Assembly: GCA_030737835.1 (NCBI GenBank)
Contig: CM060855.1
Coordinates: 15,443,438 to 15,507,437 of the forward strand
DNA length: 64,000 bases
Direction: 5' to 3'
Source of the DNA: Acorus gramineus
Lineage: Eukaryota; Streptophyta; Magnoliopsida; Acorales; Acoraceae
A program made the position numbers and the translations under genes. Within the stretch, counting starts at the first letter, position 1. Each line of letters opens with the position of its first letter. The notes under the pieces were generated by a model, which was given only the letters and a program-made list of their open reading frames with translations, did not search any database and was not told the origin of the DNA. Positions 47,850 to 59,750 of this stretch are shown here, one piece after another.

Positions 47850-48055
47850 CCCCGCACATGTACCATTTTCGGCCCGGTGAACTTAACGTGATGATGTCGT
47901 CCCCCGTGGCGAGGCCGACGCCCCCGCCGGAGCATGGCAGTTCTGGAAGCCTAGTTGATCCACTTCATAGACATTGTGGTCGCCCTTTGAGTATTTGAAG
48001 ACCGAAAAACAACACGAGTTTGTGTTGGTTTGTTATATCCTTAATTATATATCTA

Positions 48056-48557
48056 GTGAATGTTGGAAAGGCCATCGCGGAAGCCAACAATAAATACGAG
48101 ATTGAACACAAGATATATATGGTTCAGCCTAGGCCTATATCCATGGGGGAAAAAATAAATAATTCACTTTGATAGTTGAGATACATTAAGAGACTCACAA
48201 ACTCTCTAATGGAGTTATCCTCTCTTAGAACCTCTCAATCTTTCCTTAGGATATCTACATTGTATAATATTTGTCTAGTCTTGCCATGAAACCCTAGAAG
48301 ATATTTATAGAGATAAATAATTTTCTCCCAAAGTAATCTCTTAATTAACAAACAAATATTTGTTCTTATTAATTAGGAGATATTTACTCTCCTAATTAAC
48401 AAACAAATATTGTTTCATATTTTAAGAGATTCACTTTAAATATTAATTAAGATCAAATCTTAAATAACATTCAACTCGTTAGATGTCTAACCTAATATGG
48501 TTTCATCATGGCCATCCGATGTGATACACCGGATCGAGACATAATCCCAACAGTGAA
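48056..48557 (+). mobile_element. Solo LTR (492 bp) with 5-bp TSD in the intron of phytocyanin E
   Basis: The LTR runs 48061-48552, from TGTTGGAAAGGCC to ATAATCCCAACA. The ends form the inverted repeat TGTTGG/CCAACA. The flanks are GTGAA at 48056-48060 and GTGAA at 48553-48557, a perfect 5-bp TSD as left by LTR-retrotransposon integrase. The stretch near 48121-48150 (GGTTCAGCCTAGGCCTA) resembles Copia-type LTRs. No internal domain remains, so it is a product of LTR-LTR recombination. Confidence 0.92.
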
Positions 48558-49850
48558 TGCAATATACAACTTCATCTTAGGGCCGATTTGGCAAAGGGTG
48601 TGTTTGGTTGCGCGATTGTAAAACTGATTTTTTTACAAACACTAGGTTTTAAAACTGATTCTACGAGAAGTTGTCCCCACCCTTAGATTTTAAAAAACGC
48701 AGTTTTTTAACACTATTTGCATGAAATCTATATGTAGGAAGTTGTCTCAGTTTTTCTATTTGATTGCACGATTGCACAACGCAACTTCTTCCAAACATAA
48801 AAGCTGTTCAATCATGCAATCATGCAACAAAAAACAGCCTAAAAGGGTAAGTTTTTTAAAAAATAAATATGTTTGTGCAGAGTTAAAAAAATAAAGAAAT
48901 GAGAAAAAAAATAATCTTTTTAAAGAAACTACTTTTGTGTCAAACATTCACGTGCAACATAAAAGTGATAAATAATTTATTTTTTTATCAAATTTATTCA
49001 CTTTCTTTCATTCCCATCCGATTCTATGATTAAACGTATCCCAATTATTCTAATTTTAAACGATAAAAAAATCATCAATTTTATTTTTGTTTCATTTGAT
49101 AAATTAAAATGGGTATGTGAAGAATAGATAAATGTTATTCCATCCATTCTGGAGTAAGAAAATATCAATTTTTATTTAACAGAATCAGGATAATATGTCG
49201 TTTATGTTGATTTTCTTAAACAAACATGAAAGATAAGTTCTTTTTCAACCATTTATCACTTTTTACCATTGCTAAACCCTTGTCATATTGGGTTTATGTC
49301 TTGAATTCGATGTACTCATACATACATATAGGACAGTCATGATGAAGTCATATTAGGACGAACATCCACTTTGCGGGGTTAGTTAAGTTTTTGTGGCATG
49401 AAATTATATGGCATGGCATGGTATGAGAATGATGTAAAGATGCAGGAGAGGCTGAGAAGGGTGGTAAGAGAGAAAAACTCCATAAAAGAATTCAGAAGTC
49501 TCTTGTGAATTATATATATCTCAACTATATATATTATGATGGTTGTTCTCATGTGATTGTGGTGTTCAATTCTTGTGTATGAGCTTCCACAAATGTTTCA
49601 GTTATATTAGAGTGATTCTCAACATGCCAAACCAAACCAGGAGTATGAACTTTTATGAGAATGGAATACCAAGCTGATCTCCGACGAGGAACTCCCGGCC
49701 CGCGGACCAGGATGTATAATTGACGTCAATGTCCCAACCCTTCCCGTCCCCGACTACGTGGGCTGTCAATAGAGCAAGCACCGGAAGAACCACCAGTGTG
49801 ACTACGACGACGATGGCGTGAACGCCGGTCGACGTTTGCTTAGGAACCAT

Positions 49851-50365
49851 TTAGAGCCTGACTTAGAAGTACCAAACACAAAGCCTCTATTAAGTGCAGT
49901 AGATGAAAAGAGAGCACATGAAGAGTAGCTGTTATACAGGTTTTGAACCAAAAAAAAAATAAAAATAAAAAAGGCTTTGGAGAATAGCAAGACTGCAAGA
50001 CTTCATTGGATAGACCAAAAGGAGATTCATGGATTTGGACTTTGGAGGCTTGGCCGGCACATAGAGATTTGGTTGGTTGTTACGCCGGAACCGTTGAAAA
50101 TAGGCATGTTTACGCGGGCCACCGCTGTACAGCCCGGCTCACAAATTGGTCCGACCCAGCCCATCGCATCATTTGCACCGGCCCACTGCAAGAATGCACG
50201 TGTTGCTCAATCTGTTTTACTATGTTACCAAAAAAAGAAAAAAAGAAAAAAAGTGAAAAAACATTGCATATGAATACACGCTGGATGCAAACTGTTTATT
50301 AACTTGTTTTGCTCAATAAAAATCTAGATTCATGGGCCAGTGTGCTGGTCCTCATTTGCACGCGC
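49851..50365. other. Intergenic DNA, 5' of phytocyanin E
   Basis: Old promoter side of the pseudogene. I see no TATA box matching the A/B/D type. The GC-richer block 50030-50200 has open readings without a domain. Confidence 0.45.
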
Positions 50366-50917
50366 GAAAGGGATGGTCCAAGAAGCCTGAAATAGATGTG
50401 TAAAGAGTGAATTTTTAGAAGTCACTTTAAATCTTTTGAAAAGCAACAACACAACGATACAATAAAGACCTGCATTTTTTCTTCAATATTGGTAGGTCCA
50501 CAAAGCACAAAGGGCCAGCGAAAAAGATCATATAACACGGTTGTATTCTTTTTTGAGTAATGTTAACGGGACAAAGGAATCATTTCACCTAGGAAAAAGA
50601 TATGGCCAACCCCAGTGTAAACCCGTAAGCATTTTAGTTTAGAAAGGGATGGTCCAAGAAGCCTGAAATAGATGTCAAAAGAGTGAATTTTTAGAAGTCA
50701 CTTTAAATCTTTTGAAAAGCAACAACACAACGATACAATAAAAACCTGCATTTTTTCTTCAATATTGGTAGGTCCACAAAGCACAAAGGGCCAGCGAAAA
50801 AGATCATATAACACGGTTGTATTCTTTTTTGAGTAATGTTAACGGGACAAAGGAATCATTTCACCTAGGAAAAAGATATGGCCAACCCCAGTGTAAACCC
50901 GTAAGCATTTTGGTTTA
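50366..50917. repeat. 276-bp tandem duplication, nearly identical copies
   Basis: Copy 1 is 50366-50641 and copy 2 is 50642-50917. Starting word GAAAGGGATGGTCCAAGAAG, ending GTAAGCATTTTAGTTT or GTAAGCATTTTGGTTT. Only a handful of differences (for example GATGTGTAAAG versus GATGTCAAAAG). Noncoding. It looks recent. Confidence 0.93.
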
Positions 50918-51460
50918 ATGATACATTTTTTATAGAAATAAATAAATATATACATATATATTATATGTACATAAAATGAAATATTTTTATTTCATACACT
51001 ATGATATAAAACTAAAACAGTATGAACGATATACTCTATTTGGATCAAATAAGATGAAATGGATGTTCAATTTGAATCAATTAATTAATATCAATGGAAT
51101 CAATATTTCATCTCATTCAGGATGAATGTATGTTTTTTTTCCTTATTGCAAGTGTGAATTATGAGATTTTAAAATGAACTTAATTTTATTTATCGTAGTG
51201 TTTTAATTTCTGGTGAGGTAACTTATAATTTTGTGGGTTATATTTGACTTGCTTGCAAATATCCGTTCACCATTATCTTTAACCTTGACTTCTTGTACCA
51301 CCTAATATTTTCCCATGACTTGAAGAACCACAAGCATCTTCTTACCTATGTATTGACCCCACCACTTTCCCACAAGCTTACCACTACCTATGCATTGTTA
51401 ACTACATTGACCATCATTTTTTATAAGTGTCAATTTATATATACATTCGTGTAGAGGGAA
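50918..51460. other. Intergenic DNA, no gene seen
   Basis: AT-rich, with no repeat or coding signal that I can support. Confidence 0.5.
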
Positions 51461-51469
51461 AAGCTCATG

Positions 51470-52320
51470 TTCTTCTCAAGGGTGCCATATCTCCTTAACA
51501 ATAAGGTAAACGGATAGTACGATCAAGTCTAGAAAATGCGATTCTAGATTGCTCAAGGAGAATAGCCCAGTTCTCTATTTGGGGAGCCCCGCTCAGGAAG
51601 TTCTACTTGAGAAATCCTACTCGTGAGTTCCTGCTCGGGGCATGCCTTCTTGTCAAGGCAGAACAACTTGACAACCAGATTGCCACTATTTTGAGGATAA
51701 TCAAGACTAGCCACCTACACAGAATATGACCATTGGAACATCCCTGGTCTAACCAACCTGACCTGTTTGAACTCAATCCTAACCACAGGAGGAAGGGGAC
51801 CACTGACACTGCAAGGTAAGGTTAAGGCTACTCTGCTCCGCCGAATTAGCAGAGACGAGCCCTGACCCCAACAAGTCATCTGCTACTGCTCGTCGCTGTC
51901 ACAGTTAGGGTCAATAAGGTTGTGTCACATAGCCACGACATCATAACAAACCCTCAGTCTTGTACCTCGTGTGAAATCTTTCATGTCAAAAGATTTCAGC
52001 CAAGAAAGAGGAACGTCTGGGCAGGAAATGACGTGGTTGTTCACTTGGCTAAAAGGGCAAGAGATGGAGGAAAGAGATACACATTCACAAGCATGCAATC
52101 GAAAAACACCATAGTCTTCTAGTTCTAGAGTCATCTTCATCTTCTTCATTCATTCACTCCACTAACTTTAGCGTTGGAGTCCCTTTGGCAGGCACCACAA
52201 CGGTGTTTCAGACTCTCTTGGTGCAGTATCTTAGGCACGACGACTCAGATCTTCACCTGGAGGCAGATCTCTGACCAACTACATTTATTGAGGAAAACAC
52301 CACCTTCAATTGGTACTCCA
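51470..52320 (+). mobile_element. LTR-retrotransposon LTR remnant (Gypsy-like)
   Basis: Higher GC than its surroundings. It contains ACTAACTTTAGCGTTGGAGT followed by CCCTTTGGCAGGCACCAC at about 52160-52200, a phrase that I recognise from the 3' part of many dicot and monocot Gypsy LTRs. No LTR ends, PBS or coding domain could be fixed. Confidence is limited to the class. Confidence 0.5.
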
Positions 52321-54040
52321 CATGTTATTGTTTACATCAACTTCTCATAATTCATTCCCAATACCACATTATCTATATAAGGAACACACACATTTCTAGC
52401 ATTTCCATCAATCAACTCATCCTACAAAATCCTATCAGTCTACCACCACCTAAAACATTCATGCGCAGGTTTGTCTAGTTTGGATCCACTTTTTTCTGTA
52501 AGCTTAAATCTTTAAATCAAATTACTAATATATTTTCATCATCTTCTTGAAGTTAATCATTCTTCTTCAACTTTTGATTGTGAGTCTTGGATCAGTGTGA
52601 CTTGGTTACACTATTCAAAAGCCTAGTGCCTCTCTCCACATGAATGAACAAAGTATAGGATGCATGAATGGAGGCTTCAAAGGAAACCATATGGATCAAG
52701 TTCCGTGGATGTATGTAATATTTACTAGTTTTAATATTTATTAACCATGTAAATTACCCCTCGTGTGTTTGTATGGTTATTTTTGTTTTCAAATCTTCGA
52801 TTTGCAGTGATATTTGTCTCTTCCATAATGGTAACACCATTAATTTTGCCAACAACATTTTCAATCATTTGTATGGTTGATAATCCTATTCGTTTGAAAA
52901 TTTTATTATGATACTAGTAACAACAACATAAGAAGCGGATTACAGCAGTTTCTACTCCCACATTGAATCTAGAAGGAAAGTTATAGAATACATGAATAAT
53001 AAAAATAGATGAACAAGAAAAAAAAACACTTTAAAATCTAAAAAGTTATTAAAACTTGAAATAATATAGTAAACTTAAATCAATGGTTCTTATTAACTTA
53101 TAAAAATAATAATATACAAATATCATAAAATAATTGGTGCAAAACTAAAATTCTAAATGGAATAATTAAGTGAATGGATTATTCTATTGTTTTACGTACA
53201 ACTCATGACTTTCATGTGCATTGCATGATGATTTGTGTAATAAAAATCTAAAAATTGATAAAATATCAAATTTTTAATGACACATATAATTTATAAAAAT
53301 ATAGATAACAGTAACGAATTTGTCCTTGATATGATTTTATTATATATCAATTTATTCTTTTATATTTCTCAACACATTTTTTTTTATTAATTTTAAGTTG
53401 ATCCTTGTCTTATTATAAACATATCAATCATTATAATTCTTACATTATTAAATATGTTCATTACTAGATCAACAGGGAAGAAGGCATAGATGTCAAAGGA
53501 CATCTTTTATTTTTGGCTCAACCCGAAATCAATCCATTAGCCTTGCATATAACATCGCAAGTTTCATCAATTTCCTCCAATATTCAAAATCTATGAAATG
53601 GGAGTCTGATTTGAATTCGATGATGGAATGTACATCTAGCTATCATAATTGCTCTGAAAATGAAATTCAATTATTGCAACAAATTCCTTGCTACCTACAA
53701 TAGCCTTAAAAGGTTTAATGATCACATGTTACATTAAATCATACCCAATATGAAAAAGATACACGCAACCCCATTGCAGCCCTAATTACAGTCTATCATG
53801 TTTTTTTTAAAAAAAAAATCATACACTCACCATTTAAAATGCATGCAGCTATATAAAATGAAGTATATACTGAGATACATTAGTGTATTTTTTTTCATGA
53901 TAAAAAAATGAAAAAGAAAATAGGTCATATACTCTGATAAGACCCATACACTATGATAGTGCAATATATACTACGTTATCATAGTGTATGAGGCTGTAAA
54001 ACAGGACTACAAAGAAGACTACGTGTATCCACGCTCTACC
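52321..54040. other. Intergenic DNA, one possible small transcription unit
   Basis: A TATA-like CTATATAAGGAACAC at about 52373 is followed ~280 bp later by a small reading at about 52643 (MNEQSIGCMNGGFKGNHMDQ) with a possible GT donor after it. There is no domain and no supported gene. The rest is AT-rich, with short A/T tracts. Confidence 0.35.
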
Positions 54041-54998
54041 CATATTTGTATCAGAGCCCATAGTTGTTTGATACCCATATTTTCTTTCGTTGTTCCCGTT
54101 GCGTCGTCGTACCCATTGCACCGTCGCCAGTTGCGCTCGTCGCGCCTTGCTAGTCGTCCGCCCGTGAGCCCGTGAGTCGTCAGCTCAACGCGTGAATGCG
54201 GAAAACCAAAGATCCACCAACCAATATCAATTGTTGATCACGTAATCTATTGATTATTCAATATATCAACGCAATAGAATCGTCAACCAAGCCCACGCGT
54301 GAGGTCAACAAAATCAACCCGTCGTCCGATCAGTCCATCGCGCAGCCCGGCGTCCTCTACAAACAGATCGTTTGCCGTTGTCGTCGTCGTAGCCTCCATG
54401 CATCTCCTCGTGCTTCTGCATGTCTCCTTGTCATCGTCGTCTCCGTCAGCACGCCTCTTGTCTCCGTCATCATCTCCGTGCGCCATCATTGTTCTTCTTC
54501 TCTTCCTCGGATCTCCATCTTCTCTTGAGATCCACTATCGTCGTTGTCTCCGCATGCCATCTTCTTCGCGCACCATCATCGTTCTTCTCTTCCTTGGGTC
54601 TCCTTCTTTCTTGTCTCCGCACGCTACTGCCGTCGCCACCGTCGTCGTTGTGTGGCATCTTTTAAACGCAACATTGTTACCTCTGCACACATTTTCTTTA
54701 TGTGCGATCATCGTTCTTCTCTTCCTTAGATCTCCATCTTCCTTGAGATCCGCGCTCGTCGCGCTGTGGTCATTCGTTACGCTTCGCCGTCAGCCTTTGC
54801 AGTATTACAAAAAGGCATCATGACATATATGATCTAGTGGACTATCAACTCCGACAGGCTCAAGAAGAGCGGAAGCAACTCTAACAGACTCAAAAGAGTG
54901 GGAGTGACTCCGACAGACTCAAAAAGAACAGGAGCAAAGTGATGGATTCCAAAAGACAGACGGTGATTGAAAAATACCCTTCAGAGTTTGAGAGGGGT
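54041..54998 (+). mobile_element. Possible LTR-retrotransposon internal remnant
   Basis: TTGTATCAGAGCCC at about 54047 is close to the initiator-Met tRNA primer-binding site TGGTATCAGAGC. At the other end, GAGAGGGG just before TGTTCAATAAATATTA (54998) could be a polypurine tract and the start of a 3' LTR. Between them is a TCGTCG/CTCCGTC-rich block that yields Ser- and Arg-rich readings without a domain. No gag or pol motif and no matching 5' LTR were found. Tentative. Confidence 0.35.
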
Positions 54999-57900
54999 GT
55001 TCAATAAATATTAGGGGTATTTTTAGTGTTTCTAGTTTAATGGAATTCTAGTTTATTGATTAGAGTTGTTTGTTGGGATTTTAGTTTATCATCTTTGTGC
55101 AAACTCTAAGGGTACTACCATTCAGAGTTTGAAAGAAGATGTTAAAAGTGCTAGATTACATATCAGTTTGTTATTATCAGTGTTCAAGAAAACGGGATAC
55201 GGTTTGCGTGCGATTGGGGTACCGCACAAAGTATATGCGGTGCGCAAGAGTATATGCATGAGTATATGTGGCTCTATAATATATTTTATTAATAAAAATG
55301 ATTTTTATGATATAATACAATAAAATGTACAAGTTAACCAGTACATGTGCTCAATATTAAATCATTTATATGATATATATATATATACACACACATTTGT
55401 TTGGGTGAGTATATATATATTAAATTAAAAGTTTGTATTTTCTATTAAGTATGCATTTAATTTATTATGTATGCATATCATTTTTTATAAAATATATTTC
55501 ACTAATTATATGTATACCTATTTCAAAACAATTAAAATTTTACATGAAACTTGCGCTCCCACCTCTCACACGTGACATGAAAGAGCACTGCTCAACATTT
55601 ATTGCAAGACACTTCTATGCATCTCACTACTTTAAATAAATGCCACCTGTGAACAATAAAAACAAAACAATAATAATTTCTAGGCCACAATTTTTCAGGC
55701 CCCATGATGTGACAACTGTACATTGTCTATTATACCCTTTACTTGATAACTACCTTAATATGTATCCCTATGATTGTGGAGTATCATTTAATTATGAAAA
55801 TTCTGTATTTATTCACCATTAATGGATTCTTAAAATCTTGCAATAATATTTGAGAGGGACCAGAGAAACAATTGATGTTGAAACAATTGAAAATCTGTCT
55901 TGTATGCGAAATGAGGAGGTTTTGCATTACGGAATTGATTTTGTTTATGAAGAATACATGGGAGCAAATCGGAAATTCTATTTTTGAGGAGAAGGCACGA
56001 AATCGTTTTTTTTTTTTTCAAGATCTCACATCAATGTCTCTCGGATCAGGTTTGACATTATTAGATTCGTAAAAAAATTGTGTTTTGCCTTTTGTTTTAA
56101 ATATTTAAACACAATTTTTTTTCATGTATTGAATGTCATTTATCACATTTTGATTTGTTTTTATTTCAATATCTAAATGTAACACTCGATATCGTTACAT
56201 TTTATATATGAGTAGTTTGTTTGATGTTACTGCTACATTGTTGACAATGTAATTTTTCAAATCTGTATTATTTTTGTTACATTCGTAAATGTAACAGTCA
56301 ACCGCATGCATGTATTGATTTATATTTGTTACATTTATGAATGTAACATTCATTCGTATATTGCATTTGTTTCAATGTAAATAGTAATTTATATTTGTTA
56401 CATTTATTACTGTAACAGTCAAATACATATGTTTGTTAAATGTATCACACAATAAAAAAAGTGTTTGACATTTTCTATAAAATGTAACTGACTATTGAAA
56501 ATATAATCTGTTTCTAAATTGTTTAAACATTGCATGGAATGTAAAATATTTAGGTAGGAAAATGAAATTGTTTGTTATATTTATGTAAATGTAACAGTTC
56601 TGATGTAAATGTAACAAATCGTGTGAGAGATGTAAATATTTAATAAAGGTATTTGATGTAACTAATTTATATAGTAACCATATGTGTTTTTTTATTTAAA
56701 TTTGAATACAATAAATATCCAACTTTTTTAGTGTAATTTAGGTCCAATTGTAATTTAGGTAAGGATTTTAAAATTCAAAATTTGAAATGGTTAAATGGAT
56801 TTCAAGATTCACATGGAAAGATAATAACCGAATAGAGAAAATGGGGGGATTTGGGTTAATGAGAGAGATTTTTAATGAAGGACATATTTGTATTTTGCCA
56901 TTTTACCATTTTTAAAAAGTGAACAAGTCAACTAATAACAATCAATAACGTGATGACAGCTCATGGGGCTTGTTAGTGGGGCTTATATTTTAGGGCCTGG
57001 TATCACCACTCAAAACAAAAACAGTCTAAAATGAATGCCACCTGTGAAAAGGAATGGCCGGCTGTATTGGTTGGGGGGGGGGGGGGGCGGCGACTGAGAG
57101 AGAAAGAGGGAAGGGCCACAGAGAGAATCGGAAAATGAGAGAGAGAGTGGGAGGGCAGACAGAGAATCAGAAAATGATAGGGGGAGGGACTGAGAGATGA
57201 AGAGATTGAGAAGAAACACTAAGAGAGGCGCAGAGAGAGAGAAATGAAAGAGAGATCTGATGAAGAAGAAGAAGAAGAAGGTTGAAGAAGAAGGTCATCC
57301 GTCTTTGTCGTCGGTCCGACAGTATCCGTTAACTGACAAGCGGAATCGGCTCGGCTCGCAAATGCGGGCCTTCCCCGCATATCCCCGCATTTGGCGGAGT
57401 TCGGTGCGGTCAACCAATCGAAACGCGCCGCTCTCGTGCGACTGCTTGAGCTGCTTTCCTCCCTGATTATTATATTAGCTTGTTATTATTTTAATTTGTT
57501 AGTGTATATATGTGTAATATTATCTTGTACTATTATATAAAAGATGTTAGTCTCTCTTCAGTAGAATAAGAGTTTTAAAGTTTCATTATAATTTTCTCTC
57601 TTATTTCTAACACAATCAAAATGTTTTCTTTTATAATTAAACAGCTAGGGACTTCATCAACCTATAACATATATTTTTAATTAAACTGGATATTTTCCTT
57701 ATGCCTTCATGCACATTCTTTATGTGTATGATGACACGGAGAGAACAACTTGACCTAAGAAATTTATTTATTCAAAAAGCCTAGTTTAATTTGACATGAT
57801 GTTAGATCAAGGACATGGGTAGAAATGTTTTATTTCAATTGGATATATATAAATTCAGATTGTCATTCTGAGCTTTTGGCTATTATTAATTAATTCTCAA

Positions 57901-58262
57901 AAAAATAAAAATAAAATAAAGTAAATCATTAATGAAAAAGATGATTTGTTCTTAAACTACAAGTCTTTTCTTATATAACAACCAAAATAAGCTCAAGTTA
58001 AGAAATTAATTAAATACCAAAAATTTAATAAAATGATAAAAATTTATTTCTTAGACCCCTTGTGCCTGTCCAATTGCCTAGTAACGCATTGATCATTCAT
58101 CTAATTTTGATGAAATACTCCAATAACCTCAAATATAATGCTATTAATTTTTAATTGTTTGTTTTCCGGGCCCATGCCAATGCATGATACATTTCGTCCT
58201 CATGCATATATATCTGAAAGTGAAAAATGAAAAATCCCTCCGTCAAACGTCCGCCATAGTCC
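54999..58262. other. Intergenic DNA, no supported gene
   Basis: AT-rich. The part 56150-56660 carries many TGTAAC/ATGTAAC words. A run of 15 G is at 57073-57087, followed by a GA-rich block (57090-57260) and a GAA microsatellite (57261-57281). The GC-richer stretch 57300-57460 has no recognisable coding content. Confidence 0.5.
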
Positions 58263-58645
58263 ATACACAATTATTTTGTGAAATATGTTTTATTTTTTAA
58301 ATCTCTATAAACTATGTTATTTAGTAGCTAGACCCTCCCTTCTTCATATTTCATTGCAACTTCAAATATTTTCTTTCTTATTAGTTACTGAACAAAATAT
58401 TTGTATGATTTTGTAAGTATTTTGATATTTGAAACATGCATGCAAATTTACTTACATACATATTTTGTATATAAATTTCAAATATCAAAATACTTACAAA
58501 ATCATATAGACATTTTATCCAGAACTGACAAGAAAAAATTGTTTGAAGTTGAAGATTAAAATGAAATATGAAGAAAAGATGGACTAATCACTAAATAACA
58601 TAGTTTATAGAGACTTAAAAATAAAATTACATTTCACAAATTAAC
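58263..58645. mobile_element. Hairpin-forming MITE (~380 bp)
   Basis: The centre has ATGATTTTGTAAGTATTTTG (from ~58407) and its exact reverse complement ~50 bases on, with ~30 bp of perfect pairing. Pairing continues outward, imperfectly, over ~150 bp per arm (TCTATAAACTATGTTATTTAG against CTAAATAACATAGTTTATAG; CTTCATATTTCAT against ATGAAATATGAAG). A degenerate third arm copy follows to about 58790. If transcribed it would fold into a long miRNA- or siRNA-like stem. Confidence 0.75.
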
Positions 58646-58789
58646 GGTGTGTTGGTGGGCCTTTGGTGGAGGAATTAAAAACGAAATAGGCGGTTGAATT
58701 TGAGAACTTAAAAAGAATATAAAGAAGGGAGAGATCGATCCCTAAATAGACATGTTTACATGGACTTAAAACTAAAAATCCCAAAAAGG

Positions 58790-59750
58790 GTAAAATGCAT
58801 TTGGACACCCTAGAGTTTTAAAACCTGCAAAAACAACCCCCTAAAGTTCAAAAACATGTAGTTACACCTCAACCGTTAGATTTTCTGTTAAGATGGGACA
58901 AAAATACTTTAAAATTACTATTTTATCATTTAATGATTTTTTAAATATTCAAAAAAAAGTCAATGAATTAACTTTATATATACTTTGTAAATATTTAATA
59001 CAATAATCAACTTTTCAAATACACATGGATGCATTTTTTAAGAATTAACTCACTACGCCAAACAGTTAATTAAAATATGAAATCATGATAATGATTTAAT
59101 TAAATGGATAAAACCATACTTTCATCTCAATGAAAAATCCAACAGCAGGAAGTGTGAGTGTATGTTTTAGAACTTCAATTGGTGTTTATGTAGGTTTTCA
59201 AATACTTTAGGTGGTGCAAACACAATTTACCCTAAAAAAAAAAAAAAATTAAGACCTCTTTTAGTATCGCTTAATTAAAGTGATTTCACTTTTAATCAAG
59301 TAAAAAACTAAAAAATATAGCTAAACGCATTCTAAAAAATTAACTTAATTAAAAAATTATTTTTAATTTTTAATACAAAAAATTAATTTTTAAAAAATAA
59401 AAAATATCCGTTTTAAGAAAACATGTTTATTTAAAACCATTTTATTAAAAATCTTACGTGTTTCCAAACGACCATGATCATCATGACGACATTTTGATCT
59501 TTGTTATAATTATTTAAACCGTCGGTCGGTTAATCATTGACCTGAAAACATAAAATACGCATTTCAAGATTCACGTGTCTTATATATAATATTTGAATCT
59601 ATTTGCTTTCCCTTCATGCTAGCGGATAACATGCCTCAAATTGTCCTTTCTTTAACTTGGATATAAATCACTTCTTTTCTTTTTTTTCTTTTCTTTTTTT
59701 TTGTCAAAAAAACTAATCTACTTCTAATGATATATATTAGAATTCATAAC
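58790..59750. other. Intergenic DNA, no gene seen
   Basis: AT-rich with homopolymer A and T tracts. Confidence 0.5.

Larger units (their letters stand above)
46652..49850 (-). pseudogene. Phytocyanin E, pseudogene split by an LTR insertion
   Basis: Exon 1 (49670-49850) is intact: signal peptide (VVVVTLVVLPVLALL), AHVVGDGKGWDIDVNYTSW, and donor after GDQL. Exon 2 begins at 48001 with VFKYSKGDHNVYEVDQLGF and NCHAPAG, but four lesions follow or precede it. The acceptor that should read CAG is CGG. One G is missing after PAG, so the frame shifts before the LATGDDIITL segment. The sequence breaks right after KWYMCG at 47850, where LTR sequence begins. On the far side of the LTR only the tail survives (46652-46818), with PGSSPSHTTSGGSASPASGS and a hydrophobic FIIVVAVVVVVMVMM anchor. 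The second His, the second disulphide Cys and the axial ligand are gone. The intron (48002-49669) holds a solo LTR. The gene was of the same signal-copper domain-GPI plan as A. Confidence 0.85.

Noticed and set aside
52180-52200. CCCTTTGGCAGG resembling a miR399 target-mimic motif
   Set aside because: The surrounding phrase is a common Gypsy LTR sequence and lacks the rest of the IPS1-type motif.
54299-54823. 174-residue Ser-rich reading
   Set aside because: Made by TCGTCG/CTCCGTC-type simple sequence. No domain, and several frames are open at once.
56150-56660. Repeated TGTAAC words suggesting a direct-repeat array
   Set aside because: Spacing and spacers are irregular. Not a CRISPR or tandem array; AT-rich drift is enough.
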